Source: Crambe crambe (taxonomy: Eukaryota > Porifera > Demospongiae > Poecilosclerida > Crambeidae). Taken from it: DNA of 64,000 nucleotides. This document shows, piece by piece, positions 1-21,800 of the stretch. Under the pieces are notes generated by a model. That model worked only from the letters and a program-made list of their open reading frames with translations. It was not told where the DNA came from and searched no databases. The stretch covers positions 1,335,501 through 1,399,500 of the forward strand of contig OZ004583.1 of NCBI GenBank assembly GCA_963924555.1, in the 5' to 3' direction. The number at the start of each line of letters is the position of its first letter. The stretch's first letter is position 1. A program made the translations under genes and the position numbers.

Positions 1-25
1 TGTTGTTGTTAAAGTAACCTCAAAG

Positions 26-8600
<8,575 letters not shown>

Positions 8601-9389
8601 TTTGGAACCTAACTTGTATAATTTGGAATCTAACCAAGCATTGTTATTAATTTGGAACCTAAACAAACATTAGAATAATAGTTATATATATCATGATTAA
8701 TTTTTGAGCAATGCACTCAACGACAGGGCTATAAGGCTAGACCATGTGATGTCTATATAGTCACTGCAAGGAATGATGCGGAATTGGTGATCCAAGTAAG
8801 ATAATCACTGGGAGTCTTCCCTTATTACTTGACATATCAGCTGTGGAGGACTCACTCCAGCACTCTCACTAAGGCTACAAATGGGAGTGTCATAAAATTA
8901 GTTAGGGTGGATGGCTAGTGAACTCATATCTAGCATTACCTGCACACTAAACACCAAAAAGGTTAAAAGTGTAAAAGCTGATTACAAAATTTAATAGCAT
9001 AATGGCTAATCAATAGTGCTCCCTAAAGCCTTGGGTAGCCATGCTTTAAATATAAACTAGTAATAACTAGAGATGCTCGTATAGCATTAGTTGGGCAAGC
9101 AAGCAGCCAGTGGTCATTTCAATGTGCTCCTCCCTCACTTATGATTATATAGCCCCAACAGTGACTTTCGATATCTAGCTATTCAGGTTGTTAACTGACT
9201 TGGTGCATTCCCAGTTAGCTAGCATTGAGTGATTTCTGTAAGCGTTTTTTAATTGTTGTTTCTTCGCTCGCCGCCAATTATTATTGTAATAGTAACATAA
9301 ACATGAGGGAAAGTTCAGTATGATGAGAGATCGAATTTCTTTAGCTACCTATACATTAATAATGCATAGGCTGCATGACACAGTAATTT
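8601..9389. other. Gene 1 / gene Y convergent intergenic region
   Basis: This stretch lies between the gene 1 stop codon and the convergent gene Y stop codon. I see no open frame or known motif. It is AT-rich, contains TAGCTAGC-type words, and related sequence recurs between the same two genes in the downstream cassettes. Confidence 0.6.
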
Positions 9390-9942
9390 TTATACAATCT
9401 CAGAGGTTGCATCAATGTTAGTCTCTTGAATTGGAATGACCATCATACGAACCGTGACTGGCATTGCAGGGGGTCTTTGAGGTATCAGAAGGGGTTTATA
9501 GGAAGGTAGCACTAGCTCACTTTTATCTGGTAGAGCTGTGATCACTTGCTCCGTCACACAGATCAGAGCTGCTGCTGCTGGAATGGGCATAGAGTAGATA
9601 GCTAGTTATGGGAGTTATTCATCGTACTTGTGAATGGAATAATAATTAACCTAAACAATTTTAGGGGATGTAGCTAGTTCCCATGTGTTGGTAGACAGGA
9701 GCAGAATTATGAGACGAAAGGTATGTATTATGAGTCACCAGGGGCATAGGTAAAGGGGAGCAGGAGCGTAGGAAAGGGGGGGTGGGGCCACTTTTTTACT
9801 ACTAACTTCGAAAACATGTACATATCTGTAGCATCACTGCTGAGCTTTGCCATAGTAGGTACAGACTATTATCTACTCTAGCGTTAATACCATGTTCATG
9901 CCTGCCTTTCTCTTGAACAGCAACTCCAAAAGCTGATTCCAT
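9390..9942 (-). CDS. Gene Y, copy A: two-exon small protein of 79 aa
   Basis: I do not recognise this protein. Exon 1 (9942-9891) starts with ATG, encodes MESAFGVAVQEKGRHEH and ends at a GT donor in phase 1. The intron ends at CCATTCCAG and exon 2 (9577-9390) encodes an Ala-rich start, [19 protein letters not shown], a Pro-rich middle and [13 protein letters not shown] before TAA. The two exons total 240 nt, exactly 80 codons. There is no signal peptide or clear membrane segment. The same gene structure occurs six times in the window, always between gene 1 3' sequence and SIN1 5' sequence. The last copy (52440-52954) shares an upstream region with intact SIN1. Consistent phase and splice sites in all six copies support a real gene. 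Confidence 0.65.
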
Positions 9943-10053
9943 CTTAATTAACTGCTCGATTGAATGGTTAGTACAACAGACGACACTCTAGACGACTGAT
10001 AGATATATTATAAGCACGGATTATTACTTGATATTGCAATGCACCAAATACTA

Positions 10054-10226
10054 CAGTGGAACTTCCAAGTTAAGGACACTTTGGGATCAGCCACTTTGTC
10101 CTTTGTAGAGAGGTTGTCCTTTTCTCATGGGCTAAAATTGTATTATATGCTATGGGAAAGGGGCCCGAAAGAGTATCCTTTGTCAGGAGGTTGTTGGAGG
10201 GTCCAAGGTTCCACATTTTATAGAAA
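10054..10226. mobile_element. pogo/Tigger-type MITE next to gene Y
   Basis: The sequence begins TACAGTGGAACTTCC and ends GGTTCCACATTTTA, imperfect inverted termini of the CAGTGGAACC type known from pogo/Tigger elements, which target TA. It has no coding capacity. Related copies occur in the same relative place at about 29175, 32450, 37705 and 44870, so it was present before the cassette was duplicated. Confidence 0.5.
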
Positions 10227-10701
10227 AACAAATGCACTGATTCACTATTACATCCTCTCCCTGAAATAACTAATGACTTGAGAAAGAGACTGCAGATTTA
10301 CTGCAGTGCTAGAGATAATATAACTACGTCAGCCAATACAAAAACTGACAATTCCATGTAGCTAATGTTTATAGCTATGCCGTTTAAGGGAACAAATATT
10401 GGTTCTATGAAGTGTGAGAAGGATTACAGTCCTATTAGCCACTACAGTCATATTTGTAGAAATAAACTTTAATTTTCATACAGTAATTTTATGCCCTAGT
10501 ATATTTCACTGTCATTAGCACAAGTCTTACCTCACGGATATTGTCAAAACAAGCAACCGTCTTTATTGCAGTGATGATGAGATCAGTTTTACAGGCCGAT
10601 CGTAACTTAGCCACTACAGTAGTACTTTGAACTAATCTCTAGGATTTTTTTAATAGGATCTGGAGCGCGCGTGGGAAATTGAATGCACCAACGTGACCTG
10701 A

Positions 10702-11679
10702 ATGGGGGGCCCGCGGGTGGGCCGGGTCTCGCGTAGCCGACCCTTTACCAACCGCGAAGGAAGGGCTAGACTAGACTTGGATAAGGAGATCAAGACAGAT
10801 CACAAGTTTTCCAAGGGTTCACTCAGGCTAAATCAAAGATAGTAAGTATGTTGCAGCTAACGAAAAGCTTTAGCTAGGTACGTGTTATTCTGGAGAAGAA
10901 ATGACCTGACCAAACAACATGAACTGACTGTATTAAAGCTGTGATGGGGAATTGTATCCACAGAGTACTGGCATCAGGGTCTATCATTCAAGCTTCCAAA
11001 TGAAGCTTTGTGAATGATTTTCTTTGTAGCAATCCATCTGCAGAGCATTTCCCCCGCCATGTAGCCAAGTCATATGACATCTATGCCAGCCCTTCCCTGC
11101 CAAGACGACCGCCACTCAAAAACAATGCTAGCATGTTCGAACTAAAAAAGTGAGTAACACAATGTCAAGTTATCAATATCTGTCCTTCATGTTGGCTGTC
11201 TTTCATGTTTATTCCTCTCTTGGTTCTTTTAGACGGTCGAAAAGAAGTCAAATGAAGAGTGTGGTTTTGGAATAATGATCAGAACGAAACCTGTAAGATA
11301 TCATTGTCTCTTTCATTCTACCTCGTGGTGACCACACCCCTATCTTGATCTGCAGCTGACCCTGAAGTCTTCACTCATCGGGAGATGGTGAAGAGACCGA
11401 AGAAAATGGGACCTTCCTTTCTCTCCATTCTCTTGGAGTATAACAAAATCCCATTCTTTGAGTATGGAAAATTCAACGGAGAAGTGAGTTTTATGAATAA
11501 ACCCTTTCCTTCTCTTGTTTCTCACTCTCCCCACCTCCTCCACTTCCTCCTTCTGCAGCATCCTCTATTCATTCTGCTCCACTCCTTTGCACCCCCAATT
11601 TGCAACTATTAATAGCTTTAGGCTAAAACACTACCAAAACAATTTTCTCATATCTGCAGAATCATGGAGTGGCTGTGAC
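10702..11679 (+). pseudogene. Truncated SIN1 copy 1 (exons 2-6, frameshifted)
   Basis: From 10774 this copies SIN1 exons 2 to 5 and the first 20 or so bases of exon 6, with splice sites kept. The normal first exon is missing. It is replaced by unrelated GC-rich sequence with an ATG at 10702 that reads in frame into [12 protein letters not shown]. In the fourth exon a T run at 11265-11268 has one extra T compared with intact SIN1 (GTGGTTTTGG versus GTGGTTTGG). This gives an immediate stop. At about 11679 the SIN1 exon 6 start is joined directly to gene 1 exon sequence, out of frame. The CRIM, Ras-binding and PH parts of SIN1 are absent. I read it as a duplication-derived pseudogene; transcription cannot be excluded. 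Confidence 0.85.
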
Positions 11680-13555
11680 AATGAACAGATCAATTCAGAC
11701 ATGGATAATGATGAGATGCCCAAACTCTCAATGCTGGACCGCAGCAACAGTGTCCCGCTGATTGAAGTAACATCATGCTCCTCCAATGAGGACAGAAGGA
11801 GGTGCCAAGTGAAGAGAATGCTGAAGGAGAAGGCAAGTACATCAAATAACAAACGTAATGATGCAAGATGCAACTCTAATACACTAAGCTGACTAGATGA
11901 ACTACGTATAGCTACTGTATACATTACGCAGCTACTTACTTCTGGATGAAATACTGCTGTCACTGGAGCCAGAACTAACTGAACTGATTTCAGACAGAGA
12001 TGGATACATCGGTGACACTACAGCAGGGGTCTACGTGGTTACAAGAAGGTACAAGGGAAGATGAAGAGGTAACATTAGAATGGGTATTCACTCTCGATCA
12101 TTACCTCATAATATGCATCACTTGATGAATATTTGCCACCAGCAATGATTTCTCCTACTCTCCTGCGAACCTTTTTCTGTAGATTCGATGGAAATAAAGA
12201 AGTAATGAAGGATTGTATTATTATTGTATCTCCTGAGGAAGGCCTGAGCACCAGGCCAAAATGTTGGACGTGAAAAGAATTTTTTAAAACTAGTATAATA
12301 GAGAAGTTTTATGTATTATTATAGTGGATCTAATTTTCCTGTCATCATGACAGACACTGTTTAGGACACCACTTTAATAAGGACACCTTTTTTTTCTGGT
12401 TGGATCAAGAGATTCCACTTTTATAGCACTGAGTTACTACTGTCTTCTAATAGACACTGATTGATTAAGGGGGCACTCTATTAAAGGGGCACTCTATTAA
12501 GGGGGCACTCTATTAAGAGGGCACTCTATTAAGAGGGCACTCTATTAAGAGGGCACTCTGTTAAGAGGGCACTCTATTAAGAGGGCACTCTGTTAAGGGG
12601 GCACTCTATTAAGAAGACACGGGACACTCCTTAAGTGAATGTACTCTCATTATATTGAGAGTGATTCTGTATGAGATTCTTACCTGTGGGTGGCCTGCTC
12701 CACCTTCTGAAAGAGGCTGAGAATTATATTTGTCAGTATAGTGTGGATTTCATGGTTTTGAAAAATTATTATCATACATGCAAAAAAATCTTTGTCAGGT
12801 ATGTGATAGGTAGTGTGGATTTCATGGCTAATAATACACAAAAACATATGCAGTAGCTAGCCCATCTGATTGTCTCAGATTGTTGCATTGACGTTGTAGC
12901 TACGAGTCAGCGTGACCTTTTTGACCCTCTGCAGGTCACAGAGACTCATACAAGACAGTAACCATGGGTTCAAAGTGGAAAAGAGTAAGACTGAGATGCA
13001 GTAACTAGCAGAGTATAGTATATTATTAAATATGAGAAAAGAGGAGATTCAAAGCTGAGTCATGTACATTTTTATTATATACATAGTAGCTAGCTTGAGA
13101 CTTACAAGGTAGCTAGGTCAACACATACCAATGAGGTTGTAGACTTTCAAGGTAGCTAGGTCAACACGTACCAATGAGGTTGTAGATTTACAAGGTCAAC
13201 ACATACCAATGAGGTTGCTTACTTATAAACTACTCTCCCTGCCCTTTTTCAGACACAATTATCTATAAGAGTTGCATAATCCTACGATACAATAGCTGAT
13301 TTAACTATTCAAATGTGCTTGCATTGCATTGTAATAATTCTTATAGTCTTATTGTGTATTAGTATATTAGCCAATGTCAGTCTTTCTCACTGTCCCACTT
13401 GAATGTGCAGGGCATGAACGTGTTGAAGAAAGTCACTACAAAAGGTGACGGATCCAATTCATCACAGAAGCCTCCCAGAACTTTCCGCCGCTACAATACT
13501 ACTAAAAAACCACGCCCACATTCAGATGACGACGAATTTGGCACATTCCCATAGT
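11680..13555 (+). pseudogene. Gene 1 3'-end copy B, broken by an internal inversion
   Basis: The sequence repeats gene 1 from exon 6524-6814 through the last exon (13411-13554), beginning at ACAATGAACAGATCAATTC. The middle of the copy, 11880-12736, is turned around. It carries the end of exon 5 and all of exons 6 and 7 on the wrong strand. Exon 8 (12930 onwards) has lost its central part but stays in frame. The final exon is nearly identical to the native one, including the DDDEFGTFP terminus. With three exons inverted the copy cannot encode the native C-terminus. Confidence 0.85.
11880..12736 (-). other. Clean 0.86-kb inversion inside gene 1 copy B
   Basis: This segment is the reverse complement of native gene 1 sequence at about 6766-7660, including the minisatellite (here 12470-12615, read as GGGCACTCTATTAAG) and exons 6 and 7. 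Sequence on both sides continues in the normal orientation from the matching native points, so little or nothing was lost at the breakpoints. Confidence 0.88.
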
Positions 13556-13849
13556 TTGGAACCTAACTTGTATAATTTGGAATCTAACCAAGCATTGTTA
13601 TTAATTTGGAACCTAAACAAACATTAGAATAATAGTTATATTATTATCATGATTAATTTCATCTCTCTTTTGAGCAATGCACTCAACGACAGTGCTAAGG
13701 CTAGACCATGTAATGTCTATATACAGCTTCCAAGTCACTGCAAGGAATGATGTGATCCAAGTGAGATAATCACTGGGAGTCTCCCCTTGTTACCTGACAT
13801 ACATCAGGTGTGGAGGACTTACTCCAGCAGTTACTAGTTACATTCTTAT

Positions 13850-14345
13850 CTATACATAGTAGCTAGCTTGTAAATTTACAGGCCTTTACAACAGGTAGCT
13901 AGGTCAACACACAGTGTTTACTTACACCCCCTTTCTGACACAATTACCTGATAATAATCCTAGATACAATACTTTAACTATTCAAATGTGTATGCTTGCA
14001 TTAAAGTAATAATTCTTATTGCCACTATGTGACATAATCAGCTATTAACTGTTCAAATGTGTATGCTTGCATAGTAAATTCTTATTACCAATTAATTAGT
14101 CACTATGATAGACAATAGTGTGTGCTTGCATTCTTATTGCCTTATTGTATTAACCAATGTCAGTCTCTCTCACTGTCCCACTTGAATGTGCAGGGCATGA
14201 ACATGTTGAAGAAAGTTGATGGATCCAATAAATTCATCACAGAAGCCTTTCTGCCACTAAAAAACCATGCACACATTCAGATGACGATGAATTTGGCACA
14301 TTCCAATAATTTGGAACCTAACTTGAATCTAACCAAGCATTGTTA
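13850..14345 (+). pseudogene. Remnant of gene 1 last intron and last exon
   Basis: A second, more decayed copy of the region at 13080-13600 follows immediately. The last-exon part (14190-14310) begins with the conserved GTGCAGGGCATGAAC acceptor context but has internal deletions that destroy the frame. It ends near a poly-A run at 14390-14406. Confidence 0.75.
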
Positions 14346-14859
14346 TTAATTTGGAACCAAAGCAAACATTCATCTCTCTTTTTGTTATAAAAAAAAAAAA
14401 AAAAAAGGAGCTATGCATATGCATTAAAGAAAGTGTAGCTAGTTATAGGAGTCGTGCATTCCACAATTAAAATGGCGGACTATACAAGGGCTAGGAAAGA
14501 GTACTGTATTTTATGTGTAACTTCCTGCCGGTACTCTAGTCACAGCGTAAAAAAATTAAAAAAAAGCCAAGTAGCTATCTGGCAGGGCATACAATAGTAT
14601 AATAATTAGCTCTACTAAATGAATGCACCATTGGTGGGTAGGGTCATTCGGTACTATTGGGCAAACCTCTAATAAGGCTGCTACAAAAGTATCACTGTTC
14701 ATGCAGAATGTATAACTATAGTACTGGATTATTGTAGCTAAATTTTTTTGTCATATTTAGGGGTAGAGCATCTTTTGGCATGCATGTTATTGCAATATGA
14801 TGGAAATGAGAAAAAAATGTTCAGGTTAGACCCTACAAATAATGGTCTGCTTACTGAAC

Positions 14860-15390
14860 CATCTCAGTTGCTTTCTTTCAAATTCTTGGCTGCTTTCTTG
14901 CAATCTTCTTGCTCAATGTCTCGGTAAAGGTGTGTCCTATATCCTAGCACATTCTCATAGCCTCATAGTTCAATACTTGCAGTAGTAAAAAGGTTTTCCC
15001 AATGACCCTACGTACCCAGGTTTGAACCTACCACAGGTATCAAATAATGGTCTGTGATCTGGAGCTTACTGAACCATCTTGGCTGCTTTCTTGCAATCTT
15101 CTTGCTCAATGTCCCAGTAAAGGTGTGTCCTATATCCTAGCAACACATCCTCGTAGCAAATACTTGCAGTAGTAAAAAGGTTTGCCCAATAGTACCAAAA
15201 TGATCCTACGGTACCCAGGTTTGAACCTACCACAGGTATCAAATAATCTGGAGCTTACTGAACCATCTTGGCTGCTTTCTTGCAATCTTCTTGTTCAATG
15301 TCTCGGTAAAGGTGTGTCCTATATCCTAGCAACACATTCTCGTAGCCTCCTAGTTTAATGCTTGCAGTAGTAAATCTATGATACTTGTAG
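14860..15390. repeat. Three tandem copies of a 180-bp unit
   Basis: The unit contains GCTGCTTTCTTGCAATCTTC followed by a CGGTAAAGGTGTGTCCTATATCC stretch, and occurs at about 14890, 15070 and 15260. Cassette E carries only one copy, at about 43690-43770. The amplification is therefore local to cassette B. Confidence 0.8.
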
Positions 15391-15831
15391 CTAATCCTGT
15401 TTAATGTAGCTATAGTAGTACTTGTACTGTAGTCATGTGTTGAACCCGAATAGGTTTTGACTCTGTTGCTTCTTGGACTCGCTAGCTATACTTAAAGTAA
15501 GCACCACAGCTTTCCCATGGCCAGTCTCCTGCTAATCTCTGTATTGTGCATATCTGGATATCTATTCCATGCAGGTAGCTTCAGGTTCATCTTTCTGTGC
15601 TCATGCAGCTGAATTCCAGCTGAACCCAAACCATAAAGGTATTCAGCTATAAATATATATGCTGATTTCCTAATGGCTTAGTGGCATTCATTGGTCGATT
15701 TTTGTATTAATTATATGAACCATAGCATCTATATACAGTACTCGGGATACATATTAATGCTGTATGCAATTCTCTTAAAAGCAATAGCTAATTGATAGCT
15801 AGCTATGTAAAACCCAGTTAACTAAGTATTT

Positions 15832-18800
15832 TTATACGACTTCAGAGGTAGCATCAATGTTAGTCTCTTGTATTGGAAAGACCATCATATAAACTGTGGC
15901 AGTGTTACTTGGCATTGCATGGATTCTTTGAGGTATCAGAAGGGGTTTGTAGGAAGGTAGCACTAGCTCACTTTTATCTGGTAGAGCTATAATCACTTGC
16001 TCTGTCACACATATCAGAACTGCTGCTGCTGGAACGGACATAAGTAGATAGCTATGGGAGTTATATGACACTATTTTGTTCATCGTACTATTGAATGGAA
16101 TAACAATATTTTAGGGCATGTACGTAGCTAGTTCCCATGTGTTGGTAGACAAGAGCAGAATTATGAGACAAAGGTAGCTATGTATTACGAGTCACCAGGA
16201 GGTCCAATATCATATAGGAGGTCCAGGAGGTCCAATATATGATATAGGAGGTCCGATATGATATAGCTAGTACGTAGGTCTGATTGATATGATATAGGGC
16301 ATAGGCATGGAGGGGGAGGGGGGGGGGGGGGGCACTTGCCCCTTACTTTTGTCGAGTAGTAGATAGACAGGAACCAATGTTAATAGTAAATAGAGAGCTA
16401 GCTAGTTGCACAACTCGAACTACTAACATGTCACATGGTGATACAACTGGTAAGGGATAACAGTTACACAAAACAATAATAATGATGTCTGGTAAAGTGT
16501 GTCCACCACATCACTCCCCTCCCAGTGACCCATTAGGGAACGAAATTTTCAAGATGCTGGGGCCAGCAGACACGACGTCCTGAACGAGTGGAACGACAAG
16601 GGCTGGTGGGTCCAGCAGATGGTGGGGAGAGATTGACTGGCTGTTGAGGGGAAACAGAGGACTGTTGTTCACTGGGGGGAGGAGTGGATTGCTCGGTGTG
16701 GGCTGGCTTGAGCCGGTCGAGAGAAACGGTATCATGTCGACCATTAATGTCCACGACATAGTACTTGTTTGTTCGTTGGAGCACCTTGTATGGCCCGTTG
16801 TAAGGCTGCTGCAGTGGTTTGCGAGTGGCGTCGTGTCGAATAAACACATGAGTACATGTAGACAGGGCTGGGCTGACATATGCTGGGCGCTGTGAAGTGC
16901 GAGAAGGTATGGCTTGCAACTGCTGCATTGCCGACTTCAGCTGTGTGATGAAGCTGGAGGGGTCTTCTGGGTCTTTTGACGGAGTGAAGAACTCGCCAGG
17001 GAGACGCAGACTGGTGCCATACACAAGCTCAGCAGCTGTGCAGTGGAGGTCTTCTTTCAAGGCAGTGCGTATGCCAAGTAACACCATGGGAAGTGAAATT
17101 GTCCACTGCTGGGAGTTGGTGTAAGTTTTCAGGGCTGCCTTCAGCTGGCGATGAAATCGCTCAATCAAACCATTTGCAATTGGATGATAGGCAGTGGTTC
17201 TGATTCGCTGGATGCCAAGGAGGCGTGTCAGCTGGTCCTAGAGGGCAGATTCAAACTGACGGCCACGATCAGTAGTCACCGTGGATGGGACGCCAAATCT
17301 AGAAATCCAACCACTCACGAAGGCATTGGCCACTGTTTCAGCGGTGATGTCTGAGATTGGGATGACTTCTGGCCAACGAGTGAAGCGGTCGATGCATGTA
17401 AGCATGTAGGTGAAGCCTTTGGATGGTGGGAGAGGGCCAACAATGTCGATGTGGATGCGGTCGAAACGAGCAGTGGGGGTGAGAAAGGTGGAGAGAGGTG
17501 TGACAGTGTGACGCTGTACTTTGGACGTCTGACATTGAAGACAAGAACGAGTCCACTTGCGTGAATCAGCTTTGATGTTTGGCCACACATAGCGAGCTGT
17601 TAGGAGCCGTTGTGTGGCACGGATCCCTGGATGAGAGAGGAAGTGGAGAGACTCAAAGACGGCATGGCGGAATTCTTTTGGGACAAGTGGGCGTGCGACT
17701 CCTGTTGAGGTGTCACATAAGATGGTTGAATCGGACATCGTCAGGGGGACGGCTTCAATCTTCAAGGATGAAGGTGAAGATCGCAGGCGGATGATGTCAT
17801 CATCTGTGTGCTGAGCTGCTGCCATGGCTCTGAAGTCGATCACAGGAGGAGAGCTGTCTAGGAGTGCATTGGTCTCAATCCTTGATAAGGTGTCAGCTGG
17901 GGTGTTGGCACTGCCCTTCACATGTCGGATGTCAGAAGTGAACTGGGTGATAAAGTCCAGGTGCCGTGCCTGACGAGGAGAATGCTTGTCTGAGCGAGTA
18001 TGCAAGGCGTAAGTCAGAGGTTTATGATCTGTGAGCACGTGAAAGTGACGTCCTTCGATGAAGTATCGGAAGTGTTTCACGGCCAGATACACTGCGAGGA
18101 GTTCACGGTCGAAAGTGCTATACCTCATTTCGGCTGGCTTGAGGACCTTGGAGAAGTAAGCAATTGGATGCCAGTGACCGTCAATAAATTGCTGCAGAAC
18201 AGCACCAACAGCAACATCAGAAGCATCTGTCATGATGCAGGTGGGTGCATCCAGTTTGGGGTGTGTTAGAAGCGTAGCATCAGCAAGAGCATCCTTGGTC
18301 TTGTTGAATGCTGACACAGCCTCGTCTGTCCATGTAAGGGTTGTGGACTTGTCCTTGGGATGTGAGAGCAGTTGGTTGAGGGGTTGCATGATGGCTGCGC
18401 AGTCTGGCAGGAACCGGCGGTAGAAATTCACCAGACCAATGAATTGGCGAAGTTTTCGCTGGGAGGTTGGCTGAGGAAAGGTGCGGATGGCCTGGACATT
18501 GTCCTCCAGGGGCTGGATACCATCGCTGCTGACATGATGGCCAAGAAAATCAAGTGAGGGAACACCAAAGATGCACTTGGTTGGGTTGATGGAGAGACCA
18601 TGGGTGGCCAAACGTTCCAGGACAAGACGTAAGTGCTGGACATGCTCCTCTGGACTGGTGCTGGCAACCAGGAGGTCATCTATATATCCAAAACAGAAAT
18701 CAAGGCCACGCAGAACCTGATCCATGAAACGTTGAAATGACTGACCTGCATTCCTGAGGCCAAATGGCATCCGTAGGAATTCAAATAACCCAAAGGGAGT

Positions 18801-21800
18801 GATGACAGCAGTTTTTGGAATGTCGTCAGGCTCCACAGGGATCTGGTGATATGCACGCACAAGGTCGATCTTGCTGAAGATTGTGGGACCATGAAGAGAG
18901 GCGGTGAAGTCCTGTATGTGAGGGATAGGATAACGGTCAGGGATGGTGCAGTTGTTGAGAGCACGATAGTCGCCACAGGGACGCCAGTCTCCTGGTGTTT
19001 TCTTTGGAACCATGTGCAGCGGAGATGCCCAGCAGCTTGAGGATGGACGGACTATACCCAGTTGGAGCATGTGCTCAAACTCACGCCGAGCTATCTTGAG
19101 ACGTTCTGGTGCAAGGCGACGAGCACGTGCAGACACAGGTGGTCCGGTGGTCCTGATGTGGTGGGTGACATTGTGCTGCACAGGGTGGTCTGTGATGTGT
19201 ACTTGTGTGACTGAAGGAAAATCACGGAGTATGGCGGCAAACTTGTCATCCGTGTCTCGGGGACATAGGGTAGGTCTGAGAGGAGGGTCAAGTGTAACAA
19301 TGCCCTGAATGCGGAGGTGGGTGACACTATCCAGGAGCTGGTGGTTCTTGACGTCCACCAGTAGACTGAAGTGGTGCAGGAAGTCAGCACCGAGGATGGG
19401 TCTCCGAACATCAGCTATGATGAAAGCCCAACAGAAAGTACGGCGGAGGCCGAGATTGAGAGTGAGAGACCGTGTGCCGAATGTAGGAATGGATGTGTTG
19501 TTGACAGCTTCAAGACGAAGACTGTGCTGGTGTTTACGATCAGTGCGTGAGGGGGGGGACAACACTAACATCAGCACCTGTGTCAACGAGAAAACGTAGG
19601 CCAGATATGCGGTCAGTGACATAGAAAAGCCGGCTGGGTGTTGAGCCAACAGTATTCGTTGCTGCTATTGTGTGAGCAGATCCCATGTCACAGGGAGGTT
19701 TGCACTTCCGGGCCGCATCACCATACTTTGAGTGGTACCAGCAGAGTGTCCTGGCAGTGGGAGAGGGAGAGGAGCGAGGTGTAGGAGAATGTCGAATGGG
19801 AGTGCGGGGTCTTTTTTTAAAAGACAAGGATTTTACCACTTCCTGGAGACGAGTGACCTCAGCACGCAGCTGGTCTACCTCTGAACTGAGTTGTGGTGAA
19901 GAGTTCTTGACAGCTGAGACTGATGGTGCAGCTACTTCCACAACCTTGTCAGCCAGTTGAGCGAGATTCTCTAAGCTGGTAGTGTCAGAAGTGGAGGCTA
20001 GAACCATGCGAACATTGCCTGGTAAACGTTGGAGGAAGAGCTCACGCAAAAATGCACTATCAGTTGTCTCTGCTCGTTCCCCTAAGAGTTGTTGCATCCT
20101 ACGTAGGAGCTGGGTGGGCTTTCGGTCACCCAACTCTTCTGTATTGAACAGCTGCTGGAGCTTCCGCTGTTCAGAGGCGGTGGTTCTTTTGATGAGCTGC
20201 TCCCGCAGGGAGTCATAAGGTCTGTCAGCAGGTGGCCGAAGGATCAGATCACGAACCTCAGTAGCAAACTCTGGTGCAAGGGAGGCAACAATGTAGTCGA
20301 ATTTTGTTCGTTGAACTGTGATGCCACGAGTGGTAAACTGTGCCTCAACTTGGGCAAACCACACCTCCGGATCAGCTGGCCAAAATGGCGGTAGTTTTAC
20401 ATTGACTGCTGCGACGGCTGTGGCTCGAGGAGGGGGGGTAGCGTCGTGCTCTGTGTCTGACATAGTTCGCTAACGTCGGGGGTCACCAATGTCGAGTAGT
20501 AGATAGACAGGAACCAATGTTAATAGTAAATAGAGAGCTAGCTAGTTGCACAACTCGAACAAGTATTATTTGGATAAAAAATTAGGCTAGGACCCATTTC
20601 TAAGGACCTAAATGACGTCATCTTTAATTGATTTAACCCCATACATTCGGATTAAACGAGCTACTTGCAGTGCTACTTGCAGCTACTCAATAAGCTACTG
20701 GACTAAAATCTAGCTAAGTGGCATGGATCCAGGCAAGTGTAATATATCTAATACATTGAGGAAGGAGTATGAAGTAACCTCAGAGCATCTCACTTACTTC
20801 CATCAATGTAAAAGAGTAATATAATATTCAAGAAGAAGAATGGTCAAAAAAAATTAAGGATCCATGGCCATTACTGTCCTAAACGATAAGGTGCATTCTG
20901 TTCCAATGGTCACCAGTATCCTCTATGCTAGTACAAACTATATATAATTTATATCACTATTCCTAGTTGAGGAACATTGTTTTCTAGAAGAGGAGTTGAT
21001 TAAGGACCCATAGCCGTTACTCTCCAAATAGATAAGGTGCGTTCTGTTCCAATGGTCACCAGTATCCTCTATGCTAGTACTAACTATATCTGCACTTGAT
21101 GATGTATATCTCTATTCCTAGTTGAGGAACATTGTTTACTAGAAGAGGGGCTGATTAAGGACCCATGGCTGTTACTCTTTGAAAAGATAAGGTGCATTCT
21201 GTTCCAATGGTCACCAGTATTCTCTATGCTAGTTAAAACTATATCTGCATTTGACGATTTATATCTCTATTCCTAGTTGAGGAACATTGTTTTCTAGAAG
21301 AGGGGTTGATTAAGGATCCATGGGCCGTTACTCTCCAAAAAGATAAGGTGTGTTCTGTTCAAATGGTCACCATTATCCTCTATGCTAGTACAAACTATAT
21401 CTGCACTTGATGATCTATATCTCTATTCCTAGTTGAGGAACATTGTTTACTAGAAGAGGGGTTGATTAAGGACCCATGGCTGTTACTATTCGAAAAGATA
21501 AGGTGCGTTCTGTTCCAATCGTCACCAGTATTCTCTATGCTAGTTAAAACCATATCTGCACTTGACGATTTATATTTCTATTCCTAGTTGAGGAACATTG
21601 TTTTCTAGAAGAGGAGTTGATTAAGGACCCATGGCCGTTACTCTCTAAAAAGATAAGGTGCGTTCTGTTCCAATGGTCAAACTATATCTGCATTTTAATG
21701 ATCTATGATCTATATCTCTATTCCTAGTTGAGGAACATTGTTTTCTATAAGAGGGGTTGATTAAGGACCCATGGCCGTTACTCTCCAAAAAGATAAGGTG

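Noticed and set aside
16533-20463. Reading the Gypsy-type element as an integrated virus
   Set aside because: No envelope-like frame follows pol; structure and short LTRs fit an ordinary retrotransposon.
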